A stretch of DNA of 31,151 bases from Reclinomonas americana ATCC 50394 (taxonomy: Eukaryota > Jakobida > Jakobea > Jakobida). Every line of letters starts with the position of its first letter. Position 1 is the first letter of the stretch. The notes under the pieces are model-generated. The model ran no database searches and had not been told where the DNA came from. It was given only the letters and a program-made list of their open reading frames with translations. The stretch is from contig PS015146.1 of NCBI GenBank assembly GCA_048213135.1, positions 1-31,151 of the forward strand. Reading direction: 5' to 3'. The translations under genes were made by a program, and so were the position numbers. This document shows, one piece after another, positions 1-12,100 of the stretch.

Positions 1-428
1 CCTGCGCCCGTGTTTTCTGAGGCATCCATCTCACTTCCTCGTTGTACAGTCACAAAGCGTTGCCGACGCCTTGTTCCTTCTTCGGGACACGGTGGAGGGA
101 GGCAGCCGGCCCACCGCTGCAGCTTCTGCGCGATCAGCGGTCGCCGCGATCCCACTGCGCCGACCCTCCATGGCGCCCTCACCGCCACCGGCGCCGGCAT
201 CGCCCGGAAGCGGCGGAGGACGTGAATTTAGCGGCATGACATCGTTTGCACGCGGCACGCGGCACGGCGCCAACAATCCCACCGCACTTGGATCATCACC
301 AGGACGATAGGGTGGTGACGACAAGAGCGACGTTGCCCAACATCATCGTCGAAGGGAGCAACGTCCTCTCTGCATTGTCAGTCTCGCGATCGCGCCTCCT
401 GTTAAGAGCGGCAGTGCGTTGTTGAATC
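1..428. other. Upstream region of the TRA2-like gene
   Basis: No gene is supported here. Open frames on both strands are short, overlap one another and show no recognisable domain or splice structure. The stretch just before the ATG at 429 is the likely 5' UTR and promoter, but I see no convincing TATA box or other core element. Confidence 0.5.
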
Positions 429-566
429 ATGAGCGCCAGCAGCTCGGATGACGAACGAGGTCAGGAAAGAATGAACGCTGTGTTTGTGTGGTTTCTAGCT
501 CGGTCTCAGTCTCACTTGGACCCTGCTCACCATCATCATCATTGAGCAGTCTTCTCATCCTCTTGT

Positions 567-600
<34 letters not shown>

Positions 601-1909
601 CGTGTGTTGCTCATCGTCCTTCTCTCTGTGCACCTGTGTGTGCTGCTATTGTCAACATGTCCACTTGTTCACTCACACACACTCTCGCCCTCCAGCAGGC
701 GAGCCGGCAGCAGAGAGAGCAGAGGTGGACGATGGCGCGCGTCAAGTTGCATGCACTTTATACCTCGTCGCGTGTGTGATCATCAAACAGGCACTCATCT
801 GACGACTGCTGCATGCATGCACACAGTCACGAAAGCGCACTCGCGACGACGACGATGGCGATGGCAGTGGCAGCGATAGTGATCGCGATGGCGACTCTCG
901 CATGCGACAGAGCAAGCGAGACTCTCCTTCTCCTTCTCCGCCTCCTCAGCCTGCGCGACGCAAATCGCGCTCGCCCTCACGTTCGCCAGAGCGCAAACGA
1001 CCGCGCCGCAGTGGCAGTCGTGATCGCCGACCATCGCCGGCATCGTCTCGCTCGCGTTCACGCTCCCGCGAGCGCGATCATCGCCGCCAACCGCGTCGAC
1101 ATCGATCGCGTTCACGGAGTCCGTACTCGTCTCGTCGCCGTCGCAGCAGTCCCGACCATCGCCGTCGCCACCGCTCGCCAAGTCCTCGGCGGCACTCCCA
1201 GTCACCACCGCGACGCGCTCGTACTCGTCGCGAAGGCATTGTTGCGTTCGCTGTTTCCCCTGTCGTGCGTGCTCTTTCCTCACGGTCTCACGCGTTTCCA
1301 CAGCCGAGCCCGTGCAACGTCCTCGGTCTGTTCAATATCAACCCGCGCGCCTCGCAAAAGGAGGTGGAGGAGCTGGTGAGCAAGTACGGTGAAATGGACA
1401 AGATGTTCTTGATCATGGACCGCCAGGCACGTCGCATGTGTGTGCCCCTCCCCTTCTGCTGCTCACCACTGGCACACACAGTCTGGTCAATCGCGAGGCT
1501 TTGCTTTTATCTACATGCGCAATGTGGAGGAGGCCACCAAGGTGAAGGATAATCTTGGCGGCATGACATACATGGGCCAGTTGCTGCGCTGCGATTACTC
1601 GTTGACCAAGCGGCCTCACTCACCAACACCCGGCCGCTACATGGGCGAGGCTACGTCGTCGTCGCGTCGAGCGTCGAGTCCTCGCAGCTATCGCGATCGC
1701 GAGCGTGATCGTGACAGGGACCGTGATCGCGAGAGGGCCAGGGATCGCGACAGGGACCGCGACAGAGACCGTGATCGCCGCCGAGACCGCAGTCGTGATC
1801 GTGATCGTGGTTTGTCATTGTCTGTGTACTCCACGAGTCTGCCGTCAGTGCTGCCCCCTCAATTTCGGTGCGTCATGTGCACTCTGCAGGTCGCAGTTCT
1901 TCTCGCTGA
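429..1909 (+). CDS. TRA2: Transformer-2-like SR splicing factor (RS-RRM-RS)
   Basis: Nuclear RNA-binding splicing regulator. Proposed exons: 429-459, 696-724, 827-1264, 1304-1426, 1482-1809, 1890-1909 (stop TGA), about 322 residues; all phases agree. The N-terminus starts MSASSSDDER, then an acidic stretch and a long Arg/Ser-rich domain (to about 1250). The RRM follows, with an RNP2-like CNVLGLFNI and RNP1 RGFAFIYM. The linker after it, LTKRPHSPTPGRYMG, is the Tra2-family hallmark, which is why I call TRA2 and not a generic SR protein. A second Arg/Asp-rich RS region ends in GRSSSR. The 39-nt intron 1265-1303 is in frame and stop-free, so retention would give about 335 residues. If the last intron (1810-1889) is not removed the frame runs to 1964. 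Acceptor 696 has a NAGNAG alternative. The two short 5' exons are inferred from frame and splice signals only. Confidence 0.85.
1427..1481 (+). other. GC-AG intron inside the TRA2 RRM
   Basis: The 55-nt intron begins GCACGT directly after CAG and ends CACACAG. Only this GC donor gives the family-consistent joint DRQ + SGQSRGFAF in the right phase; the nearby GT donors add non-homologous residues or shift the frame. A branch-like GCTCAC lies about 20 nt before the acceptor. Confidence 0.65.
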
Positions 1910-2326
1910 GGCAGCAGAGGAACGAACACACCGACTTTTCTTTGGCGGACGCCGTGACGTGTGAGAACGAAGAGTGAATTGCCGATGTGAGAAGAACGAC
2001 GATCCGATGAACAAGGAGAAGATAAGAAGAAGAAGAATGAGAGGAACCGGGGCGACTGGCAGGAAGGAAGTATGCAGGCCGGTTCATGCTCGCTGGCGAT
2101 TGGCTGGAAGGACATCAAGTGGCGCTGAGGTTCTTGCTTAGAGGCTTCTGGTGAGAAGAGTTGAAGCGGAATGGAGTCGGAAACAATCGGCCAAATGAAG
2201 ATGCGCGTGCTGACTGCAATGAACATTGATCAGAGGAGTCCGCATTGCAGGATTACCGTTCACTAAACAAGCTTATTAGTTCAAGAAAGAAAAAGAATAC
2301 TATCACACATCATACATAGCCACTTC
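1910..2326. other. Convergent intergenic region
   Basis: About 417 bp between the stop of the plus-strand TRA2 gene and the stop of the minus-strand giant gene. It should hold both 3' UTRs and polyadenylation sites. I see no canonical AATAAA at a clear position and no further gene. Confidence 0.6.
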
Positions 2327-3113
2327 TCATTCGGCCTCCGAGTGAGTGCTGCTACCAAAGGTTGCCACACCATCGGCATTTGTATCTACACCCATTTGCA
2401 CCATCACGTCCGTCTCGTGAACCTCCTCCTCCCCCCGTGGTCGAGACGATGAGTGTCTGCTGCTGCTGCCGGTGTCCCACTCTCCAATGTCTTCAGAAGC
2501 CGCGGCCGAAACCACCGCTGCGGTTGATGTCGTGGTTGCGGTAGCCGTCGCCGACGGTGTGGTGTCCACTGGGAATGTCGATTGCGCCGCGGCATCGGCG
2601 GCGGCAGTCGAGCGTTCCGGAGGGCCCGCACGGAGTGATTCGACTCGAAGACCGAGCGAATCCAGTCCCTGATCGACTTCCTCCTCCTCCTCATCGTCGT
2701 CGTCGTCGTCGGACGTATTCTGACCGGTGTCGGCGTCAAAGTCGATTGGAGTCGGGTGATCGAGGTTGAGTGGGATCTTTGCTGACGATACACAGCTGTT
2801 GCCGACACGCAGCAGCGGGCGCGACGAGGGACTTCCAGGCGACTCGGGCGACGAGAGACCGTGCGGCGAGTGCAAGTCGCCATCGCCGTCGGCCGCCGCA
2901 AATTCGAGATGCGTAAGTCCGCGCGCCGCCTTGGTGGACGACACGAGGAGGCCACGTGCCGAGCTCACACTCATAGAGCTGTGATGCGACGCAGTGTTGG
3001 CGCTCTCCACGTCGCTGTCCAAGAAAATGTCCGCAGCGTGGACATGTGGGGGCCGGCGCCCGCCGCCGTCTCTTCGGTTCTGGCGAGCTCGGCGCGCACA
3101 CCAACCACGCTTG
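2327..3113 (-). other. Giant gene, C-terminal tail (probably cytoplasmic)
   Basis: The last 261 codons after the gap start with a basic KRGWCARRARQNRR, as expected just inside a membrane helix. The rest is Ser/Thr/Ala-rich with a run of Asp then Glu (DDDDDDEEEEEVD), ending HSEAE before TGA. No catalytic domain is seen. The membrane helix itself is inferred and would lie in the missing 3114-3395 sequence. Confidence 0.7.
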
Positions 3114-6100
3114 NNNNNNNNNNNNNNNNNNNNNNNNNNNNNNNNNNNNNNNNNNNNNNNNNNNNNNNNNNNNNNNNNNNNNNNNNNNNNNNNNNNNNNN
3201 NNNNNNNNNNNNNNNNNNNNNNNNNNNNNNNNNNNNNNNNNNNNNNNNNNNNNNNNNNNNNNNNNNNNNNNNNNNNNNNNNNNNNNNNNNNNNNNNNNNN
3301 NNNNNNNNNNNNNNNNNNNNNNNNNNNNNNNNNNNNNNNNNNNNNNNNNNNNNNNNNNNNNNNNNNNNNNNNNNNNNNNNNNNNNNNNNNNNNNNGAGAG
3401 AGAGAGAGAGAGGAAGGGATGGCGATACATAAGAGGCACATACCAATGCAATCTTCCATGCCGCCACAGAGTCCACCACGAGATTCTCGAGAACTGCCAG
3501 CGAACTCGACCCGACAGCAACATACTCGGTGGTGCCAGCAAACTTGATGCACATTCGCAGACGCGTGGCGTCGTCCACGTAGGCGGTCACTATTGTTTCC
3601 CGCCCGTCAGCCGACGTGTCTGTCGCAGAAAGAAGCACGAGGTGAGCTCGTGCAATGTCGACGACAGTGGCACGCACACAGTCCGCAACTCAAGGTACCA
3701 AGCACAGCGGTCGGATACGAGGCCACTTGTGCGCCGCTGCATTGCGCCAAGAACGGCGCCAACACCAGCGTGTCTGAAGACGACAAGCCAAAGCCGCTCA
3801 CCGTAAGTGACGTGGAAATGTGGGCGAGAACACTGTCGGGCGAGAACTCTGTGCGCGCATACGCATCATTAGCACGGAGACAAACAGGCACAGATGTTGC
3901 GGCAAGAACAACGAGCAACGCACCGCTGGCGTGCGGTGGTTGCACGGAGAGCGACTGCTGGAGCATGTTGTACTGCGAGAAACCTTCGTGACGGATGCAA
4001 ACCTGCAGGGGTGCGCAAAAAGTGAGAACTCGTTTGTAGACTGCGCGCAAGCGACTCACTGCGACGCAACGACGTAGTTGCCCGAGTTGGCAAACGAGGT
4101 CTGCACAGTGAGAATGCTGCCCGTTGCATCCACGGTTCTTGCGCTCGACAGCACCACACCCGCCGCCATGACGGGCCCCGGTTGACACGGATTGGCGACC
4201 ACACCACCGGCCGACACAATCGACAAATCGGCGCCTGAGACAAAGAAGGAACAAAGCAAAGTGGTGGTGAGTGTCCGCATGCCGCGCCTGGCTGCGCTGC
4301 GCCAGCAAATCACCTTCTCGCAATGCGTCGCCCTGAATCGTCAGTGTTGTCAGCCGCACGGCCGACTGCACAATCGAGGTGGGCGAGACACTGCGCGCGG
4401 ACGGAGCTGCTCGGGAACCGATGATGAGAAGGCTGATCGACGATGCGACGCGGGATCGGTAATGACGCAACTGACGGCAACCACCGAGCCCGGCACCGAG
4501 GACACTTGGGGTGCGCCGTTGGCACTGCGGAAGGAGACGCAGAGCACGTACGAGGCGGCTTTGGCGGGGGTCACAGGGACCTGCGAGAAGGGAAGGGAGG
4601 TGGGCAAGGGGGGAGAGGGGGGAGAAGGGAGGAGGGAGGAGAAGGGAGGTGGGCAAGGGGGGAGAGGGGGGAGAAGGGTGGGAGAAGGGGGAGGTGGGAG
4701 GAGGTGGTAGCATGCGAAGAAAGCGGTGAAGCAACGACGCAGTGGGGGAACAAAGACGGTCGAGTAATGTCGAGGTCGAACAAAGCGAAGAGCGCCTTGG
4801 TCACGGAGATGAACGGAGAAGAAATGACGATGTATTCGCGGCGAGCGACCGAAAGGTATAGAATAAAGAGAAATCTGAAATCTGAGAAGCCTTCAGCCAA
4901 CTGCTCACTTGCCAAGGAGGAGGGCAAGGGAGAGAGAAATACAACAAGACAGAGAGTATCGACGCACTGATCGCGAGTGGGCAGAACGAGATTGAGACAC
5001 AACACACACAGGGAGAGAGAGAATGAATCGGCTGAGAGAGGGAGGGTAAGTGACAAAACACAAGCATCAGCGTGTTACATGGTGACGCGCAGATCGAGAG
5101 TGAGAGAGACACAATACGCACAGGGAGAGGAAGAGAGAAACGATCGAATACAGAAAAAGTGCACAACCAACTGCTCACTTGCCAAGGAAGAAGGCAAGTG
5201 ACAGAGTGAGACACAATAAAACAGAAGCTTCAGCCAGCATGTCTTGATCGCGAAATGGCCAGACATATATTTAGAAAGAAAGATGTAGCACTAGCGACGA
5301 GTGAACGCACTTCCGCTTTCCCATCGTTCCCTCTCTCTCCTCCTCCAACTTACCACGAGGTTCGACGTATCGGGGTCCACCTGCGCCTGCCCGACAGTCA
5401 CTGACGATGAGCTGCTGGTCGCGGTCTCGCACAGCCCTGCCGACGACGACGACCGCGGCTGAGCAAAAGGTACAAGAAAAGAATGAGTTTCCACGACTCG
5501 CAGGCACATTTCATGCACTCCCCTCTCACCGTCGAAGGAGACTCGCTGGGGTCAATGACCAGCACCGAATTGAAGGCGCTCAATGCGGTACCTTGCACAG
5601 AAATGAGATTTACGGTGTTGACAGCCAGCGGTCGCGTCATTACCGACACGACGCGTGGCGCTGTTGTTGCCAGAGTTCCCTTTAGAATGAGAGAGACGAA
5701 TGCAAGAAGCATTTTCGTCCAGCGCAACTGTCGACAACAAGAGCCGGACTACCATCGCTGCCAATCGGATTGAATGCAATGGCTCCCCGCGCACGATAGC
5801 ACACAATGTACACGCCACGCTGCATGACAGTCAATGTCATGCGCAGTGCGGTCGTGCTGCCGTCGTCAATCGCGGGTGAGAATTGCACATCCGTTGCTGG
5901 ATTCACATGCTGCGCAAGTCCCAGACGAGACACAGTCAGTCTGACGAAGAGTCGGAGGCACGCACGCACGAGTGCAAAGTTACAAGTCGCACCTGGCCAA
6001 CGCAGTCACCGGAGTCGGACACCAGCGCCACCTCGAAACCGGGCTGTGACAGGAATTCTCCCACGATCACAAATGTGGTCGGGATGGCCGGAGCGATCGA

Positions 6101-9100
6101 TGCAGGCCACACGCGGCTGACAGTCCCCACTGTGGAGGCAGGAGGGATAATGGAAAGGGGCGGTGAGAAGAAGGAGGGAGAAGGGTGTTGCGATAGGACA
6201 TCATGCAGAGAGAAGAGGCACAAAGCAGAGAGTGAAAGAGGAAAAGGACACAGGGAATGAGTGACACGTGGCACAAAGAGGAAGGCGGCGCAGCACAGAG
6301 TGGAAGAGAGAAATGTGAGAAGAAAGGGGCACAAAGGGGAGGGAGCAAGAGATGGGACAGAGTAGAAGAGAGATGCATGAGGATCAAGGACAAGTGCGCA
6401 ACGAGGAAGGAGGTGCAGAGGTTAAGGAGGAGAAAGTGGCCCCATGGTAGACGGGAAAAAGAAGGACATGGGCACAAAGGGGAAGGAGGCAAGAGATGGG
6501 ACAGAGTAGAAGAGAGATGCATGAGGATCAAGGACAAGTGCGCAACGAGAGAGGAGAAAGTGGCCCCAGGGTAGAAGGCACAAAGGGGCAGTCGGCAAGA
6601 GAGGGGAAGATGACAAGGAAGGACATGTGTCACAAAGAGGAACGAGGTGCAGCGGCACGAGATGGGAGAGGGCACAACGAAGACAGGAACGCATGCAGCG
6701 CCATCACAGGCGTTGTAAGCACGAACCTTTTCCCACCAGCGATCCAGCTGCCACGGGTTGCAGGCCATCCTCGCCGTCGACCTCAATGCACATGATGAAT
6801 TGACCGGCTCGCTGCAGAGGAAAAGCGATGAGTGAGCCTGTGCGTGAACGTATGAACATCGCGAGCAGCATCACAACAGCACCGGAAGCGTGACATCGAC
6901 GACCAGTGAATCGTCGTCCTGGTCGCGCGGAACCAGCAGAGTCAGATCGGCAGGCTGTCATCACACAGCAAATATGAGGCGGCGCAGACACGAAACAAGA
7001 GATGAACACCAGGAAGCAAATAAAGCAACAGTACCGGCGACGTCGTCGCAGCCGAGCATGAGGAATTCGCGGGAATCACAGCCACACGCGTCACCGACGT
7101 GAGCTGGGCGCCAAAGACAGTGACCGGCACCGCCTTCAGTACGCCAATGATACTCGGACGGACGCCCGACGTGACCGTGGCTGCGTTCGACGAGACAAGT
7201 GAGCCACACAGCTGAAGCACACGGAAAACGAATGACGCAACCTTGAAGGGTCATCAATCCGTTCGAAACCGGCGAATAGTCAGTGTTGCCAAAGAACCGC
7301 ACGCACAGCTGGTAGGTCGCACCGATATCATCGTTGACGGCCATACTGCATGTGGGGAACACGCAAGACGAATGAGAGGATGACCGCAGGCGGCAACTGA
7401 CAAAGGGGGAGAAAACGAAACGTGAACAAAAACGATTTGCCCAGCAGCTCCAAATCGGTCAACGTCACCGCCGGGTCACTGACTCCTGTCTTGCACGACG
7501 TACCCGACTTCACTGCAATGATGTCGTTGTCCGTGGGACTGAGGTTGGTGCCACTCGCAGTGACAACGGTTCGTGCACGTGGGACGAGGAAGAGTGGCGA
7601 GACTGAGTTGATGGTCGGCACTGCAGCACAAGGAAGTCGGACAGTCAGTCTATGAAGAAGAAGATGCGTGATGTGACATCGGGGTAGTGCGCAGCACCTC
7701 GAACGAGCAAGCCACCGTTGACGACCGGTTGAAACACGGCAGAGCCGGAGAATCTATGGAGGTACAAAATGTGAGCAATCAACAGCTCGACGCGCAATGA
7801 GCCTCGCAATGAACGTACGCACCGGATGCACAAGACAAATGGCTGAAGGGAGAACTGGACGGTAACCGGCAGCGTGATTTGCGTGTCGGTGACAGAAGTA
7901 AAGGCGCCGGCCGATGCCTTGGCGGTCGCAGGTGGTGACTCGCGGTTGCACACCGTGTTTGCATCTTGGGTGCCGTCGCTGACCACCACTTGCGTGGCAG
8001 CACGCAGGCGCGTTCCCGACAACGTCAAGACCGTGGCGACCACAATGGGTACTTGGTTGGAACCGGTCATCGAGGCAGACGGGACCGGCGAGATCAAATC
8101 TGCGAAAGAACAGTCAGCTGGCGGCGGTATCAAGTCGCCAAGGAGGAGAACACACTCACGCACTTTGAACATCAAAGGGGCCGCCGACCACGTCGCGGAA
8201 TGGCTGGCCCGACAAGAATGCGTACCTGCGATGAAAGAGGGGGAGAAAGTGAGATGCAGATAGAGGAGACGTGCACAAGAGAGTGGCGAAAAGAGAAACA
8301 GGGGGAGGCAGTGAAGAGTCCAAACGCAGAGAAAAGAGATATAAATTATGAGGAAAGACAGATTGACGACAGCGCGGAGAGGGAGGAAGTGATTCGACGA
8401 GCAAAGGACGATCCAAACACAATCGACAGAGTGAGAGAGAAAACAATCAATGGGCGAAGACGGCTTGATGGCAGCGCAAGACGTGATTCGACAATCATCG
8501 AGAGAGGGAGAGAGATAGAACAATCAACGGGCGGAGAAGGCTAGATGGCAGCGCGGACAGCGAGGAAGAGACTCGACAGTCCCTTGGCGCATCGAGCACT
8601 CACCGAATGCAAATGCGGAACGACGCAATAGTGCTTCCAGTGGTTACGGGGACCACCATCAAGGAGCTCGACAGCCGCGCAGACCCCAGAGTGATGGAGG
8701 CGGCTGGCGTTGGCGACAGAGAGTTGCACGTAGATGCGGCGGGGATAACCACCAGCGCATCATTAACACTCAGCCCGATACCTGGCACGTCAATGCAAGG
8801 GGGAGGGAGGCGAAGGAGGAAGGGGCAAGACAAATAGAGGGAGTGGGAAAAGACGAGAACGAGAGAAGGAAGGGATAAAGAAGGAGAGGAGCGCGCGGGA
8901 AGAGGAAGAGAGCGAGAAAGTGGGAATGTGAGCGACGACAAAGGCGCAAAAACACCAGAGGCACGCACGCACCATCAATAGTGATTGAAGTGGTCGACGA
9001 GGGAGCCAGCAGCGTCGGCCAGTAGCGCAAGGTGGACACCTCTGAACGACGACGTGATCAGTCAGTTTGTGCGAGGAGCCTCAAGAGCATTCCTTTTTTT

Positions 9101-12100
9101 GAGGACAACCAACCAGCGAGACGAATAACGCCAGTGGTGACTGGCTGGAACACGGCCGTCGCGCCACCGGACGAGAAGCGAACGCACACTGCAGCAAGGA
9201 AGTGAGTGACGAGAGAACCGTGTGTACCAACCAACATGCATGCGACAGCACCTTGGTAGGAACCCGCGCTGCCGCTCAGAGCCACTGTCATCGTGGCAAA
9301 AGGCTGCGGAGTCATGGCGCCCACCATGACGGTCGACACTGGTGGCGCCGTGGCACAGTCGCTGTTGAGTTCGACCACTTTCACCGTGTCACCCACAAGG
9401 AACCCGTAGCCGTTGATGGTGACCACCGTTGCGCCGACATTGCTCTGGATCACCGACGGCGACAGGAAAGTGCCTCCGTACGAGATGACAATGCCGCCGG
9501 AGAACTGAACATAGTCAGAAGTGTCGGTCAGCTTGATGCAGACCGAGTAGATGCCTGGCGCGCTGATGCTGAGTGGCACGGTGAGAGCTTCTAGCGACAG
9601 CTGCTGCACAATGCCCACGGTGGCCGCGTCAGGTGCGCCGGAACTGAGGTCACAGCCGGAGCCCGCTGCCACCACACGCATGGGCATGGTGTCGTACAGT
9701 CTGCGGATGGAACATGAGAAAGGGGCGGAGTGGGGTGGAGGGTGGCGAGAGAAGACAACAGCAACACACCCGAATCCCTTGACGGTGACTGTGGAGACAC
9801 CGATCGAGGAGATGGAGGTTGGCGAGAGGCCCGAGGCGCCTTGAATGTACAGCGTGCCGGGGATGGGCAGGAATGGCAAAATGCCCATGCTAGCGCACAG
9901 CGTGTAGGCACCGGCAGAGGCAGAGGGTGTGAAGGTGAAGGTGACGGAGGTGGTGCCGGTGAGGGTGCGGGTGCCTGGAGAGGGGAATGAGGGAAAGGGG
10001 GGATAAAAGGGGAAGGGCGGAAGGGGGGAAGGGCGGAAGGGGGGAAGGGCGGAAGGGGGGAAGAGGGGAAAAGGGGAAGAGGGGAAAAGGGAAAGAGGGA
10101 AGAGGGAAAAGGGGAAGAGGGGAAGAGTGGAAGAGGGGAAGAGGGGAAGAGGGGAAAAGGGAAAGAGGGGAAGAGGGGAAGAGGGAAAGAGGGGAAGAGG
10201 GGAAGAGGGAAAGAGGGAAAGAGGGGAAGAGGGAAAGAGAGGAGTGAAAAGAGATGAAGGAAGAAGATGAGACGTGAGAAGGGACGAGACTGTGGGCATA
10301 GGGAGGAGATGAGAACGAGAAGAAACAACGGAAGAATAGAAAGATAAGGAGAGCGAAAAGGGTAGGACATGGCAAGGTGAGATATGGCGAGCAGGAAGCG
10401 GATGCGACCAACGAAGTAGAGCAAAGGATGGAGACGACGATGGGAGAGGGACAACAGAAGGTGGGGGAGAGTAAAGAGGAACGAGATTGACAGGAGAGAT
10501 TGAATAGAAGGGCGAGTTACGCTGCGAACAGAAGAAAAAGGAGAACAGAGATGAAAAGAGGAAGGATAGTGGAGAGAGGAAAAACAAAGGGCGAAGAGAA
10601 AAGCGGTGATAGTGAGAGACAGTGAGGTCAATCGACGAAAAAATGAGAGAGAAGAATTAAAGAGGAAGACATGCAAAGGGTATTTCGTGCATAGCAGGCA
10701 CGCACCGTACTTGGCACTGGCTGTCACGAAGAAATCGCAATCGAATGGACGCTGTACAAGCTTGAGTGAAATGTCGGCAGTCAAGCCAGTGCCGATGACG
10801 ACCATGGTGGTGGTGGCTCGTCGCACAAACACCTGGGCAGCGGGTTGATTAGTCGCGCAACCAGAGAGTGGCGGTAGCATCGAGACGCACATTCGGTGAC
10901 ATTGACTTGAACGAGACATCTGCGAAACGGTAAATGAGTGCACGAAAGATTAACTCACAAGCGATTGATGCGTCAACTCACCGACGACAGAAATCGTGGC
11001 ACCGTTGTTCACGGGCACGTACACGCCGTCGCCGCCGTACCTACGCGCGCAACGATGAGTACGGCGCAGAAACGAGAAAAAGAGCAATGTCCATATTCTC
11101 TCTTTGTGCCTCTCACGCAACGAAATGCACAGCGGATAGACGCCAGCAGTGGACGACGTCACGTTGAATGCCAAGACATCCGTCAACACATAGCCATCAA
11201 CAATGACGGCTGGCGTTGCGTCCGCAGTGGCGCAGTCGCCACCGTTGTCAACCAGCTTCACCAAGTCGGAGGCCGACAGGAGCGCGCCAGAGAGTGTGAT
11301 AACAGACCGTCGATTCAGCAGCACGGCAATCGGAGCGACGGATGTAACACCCTGTAATGTGCACGCGCGCGTGCATACGCAGGTGAGAAGCAGTCAGGGT
11401 GCCAATATGGAGATCATGGGGGACAGACCCTCACGTCGAACCCTCCGACACTGTTCCATGCGCCGTTGATGGCCATTCTGCGAGCGTGTGCCATCAGCAA
11501 ATGCACAAAGCAAGGTAATAGATACTGCTAGATTTCAGCGCAACTTGATGCACACAGAGTAGCTGCCCAACGATGCAGCAGAAACAGAAAGACTAATCTT
11601 TGAGCCGTCGTCCGCAGTCGTACCGCTGTCGACCAAGGTGATGGATGTGGAGGCGGTGGCTTGTCCGTCGCAAGTGACGCCGTCGTCGACCACGAGGCAG
11701 GTGTCGTTGGGTGACAGGCCCACGCCTGTGCGAATGGAGGAAAGGGGGTGAGTGGAGAAGGGAGAGGTGAGGGGGAAGGGGGAAGGGGGAAAGGGGGAAG
11801 GGGTGAAGGGGAAAGGGTAAAGAGGGGAAGAAGGGGATAGAGGGGAAGGGAAGGGGGAAAGGGGGTAAAGGGGAAAGGGGAAAGGGGGAAGGGGGGTGAA
11901 AGGGTAAAGAGGGGAAGAAGGGGAAAGAGAAGAAATGAAGGGGGAAGGGGGAAAGAGGGGAAGGAGGAAGGAAAAAGGAGAAAGAGGCGACAGAAGGGAG
12001 AGGTTGAAAGGAAGAGGGTGCAAGGTAGAGAGGATAAAGGGCCGACAGGGTAAAGAGTGAATTGGCAACGAGAAGCGGGTCAAGGGAGGAGAAGTGAAAG

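Noticed and set aside
813-1379. Alternative plus frame and a minus frame across the RS domain of TRA2
   Set aside because: Arg/Ser codon repetition opens other frames; the RS-RRM frame has family motifs and consistent splice sites.
9591-10943. Long Ser/Pro/Leu/Phe-rich minus-strand frames, also at 12931-14037, 15155-15913, 19745-20452 and 22792-23160
   Set aside because: They are translations of C/T-rich introns; only the parts matching module or EGF exons are coding, and the rest has no domain or splice support.
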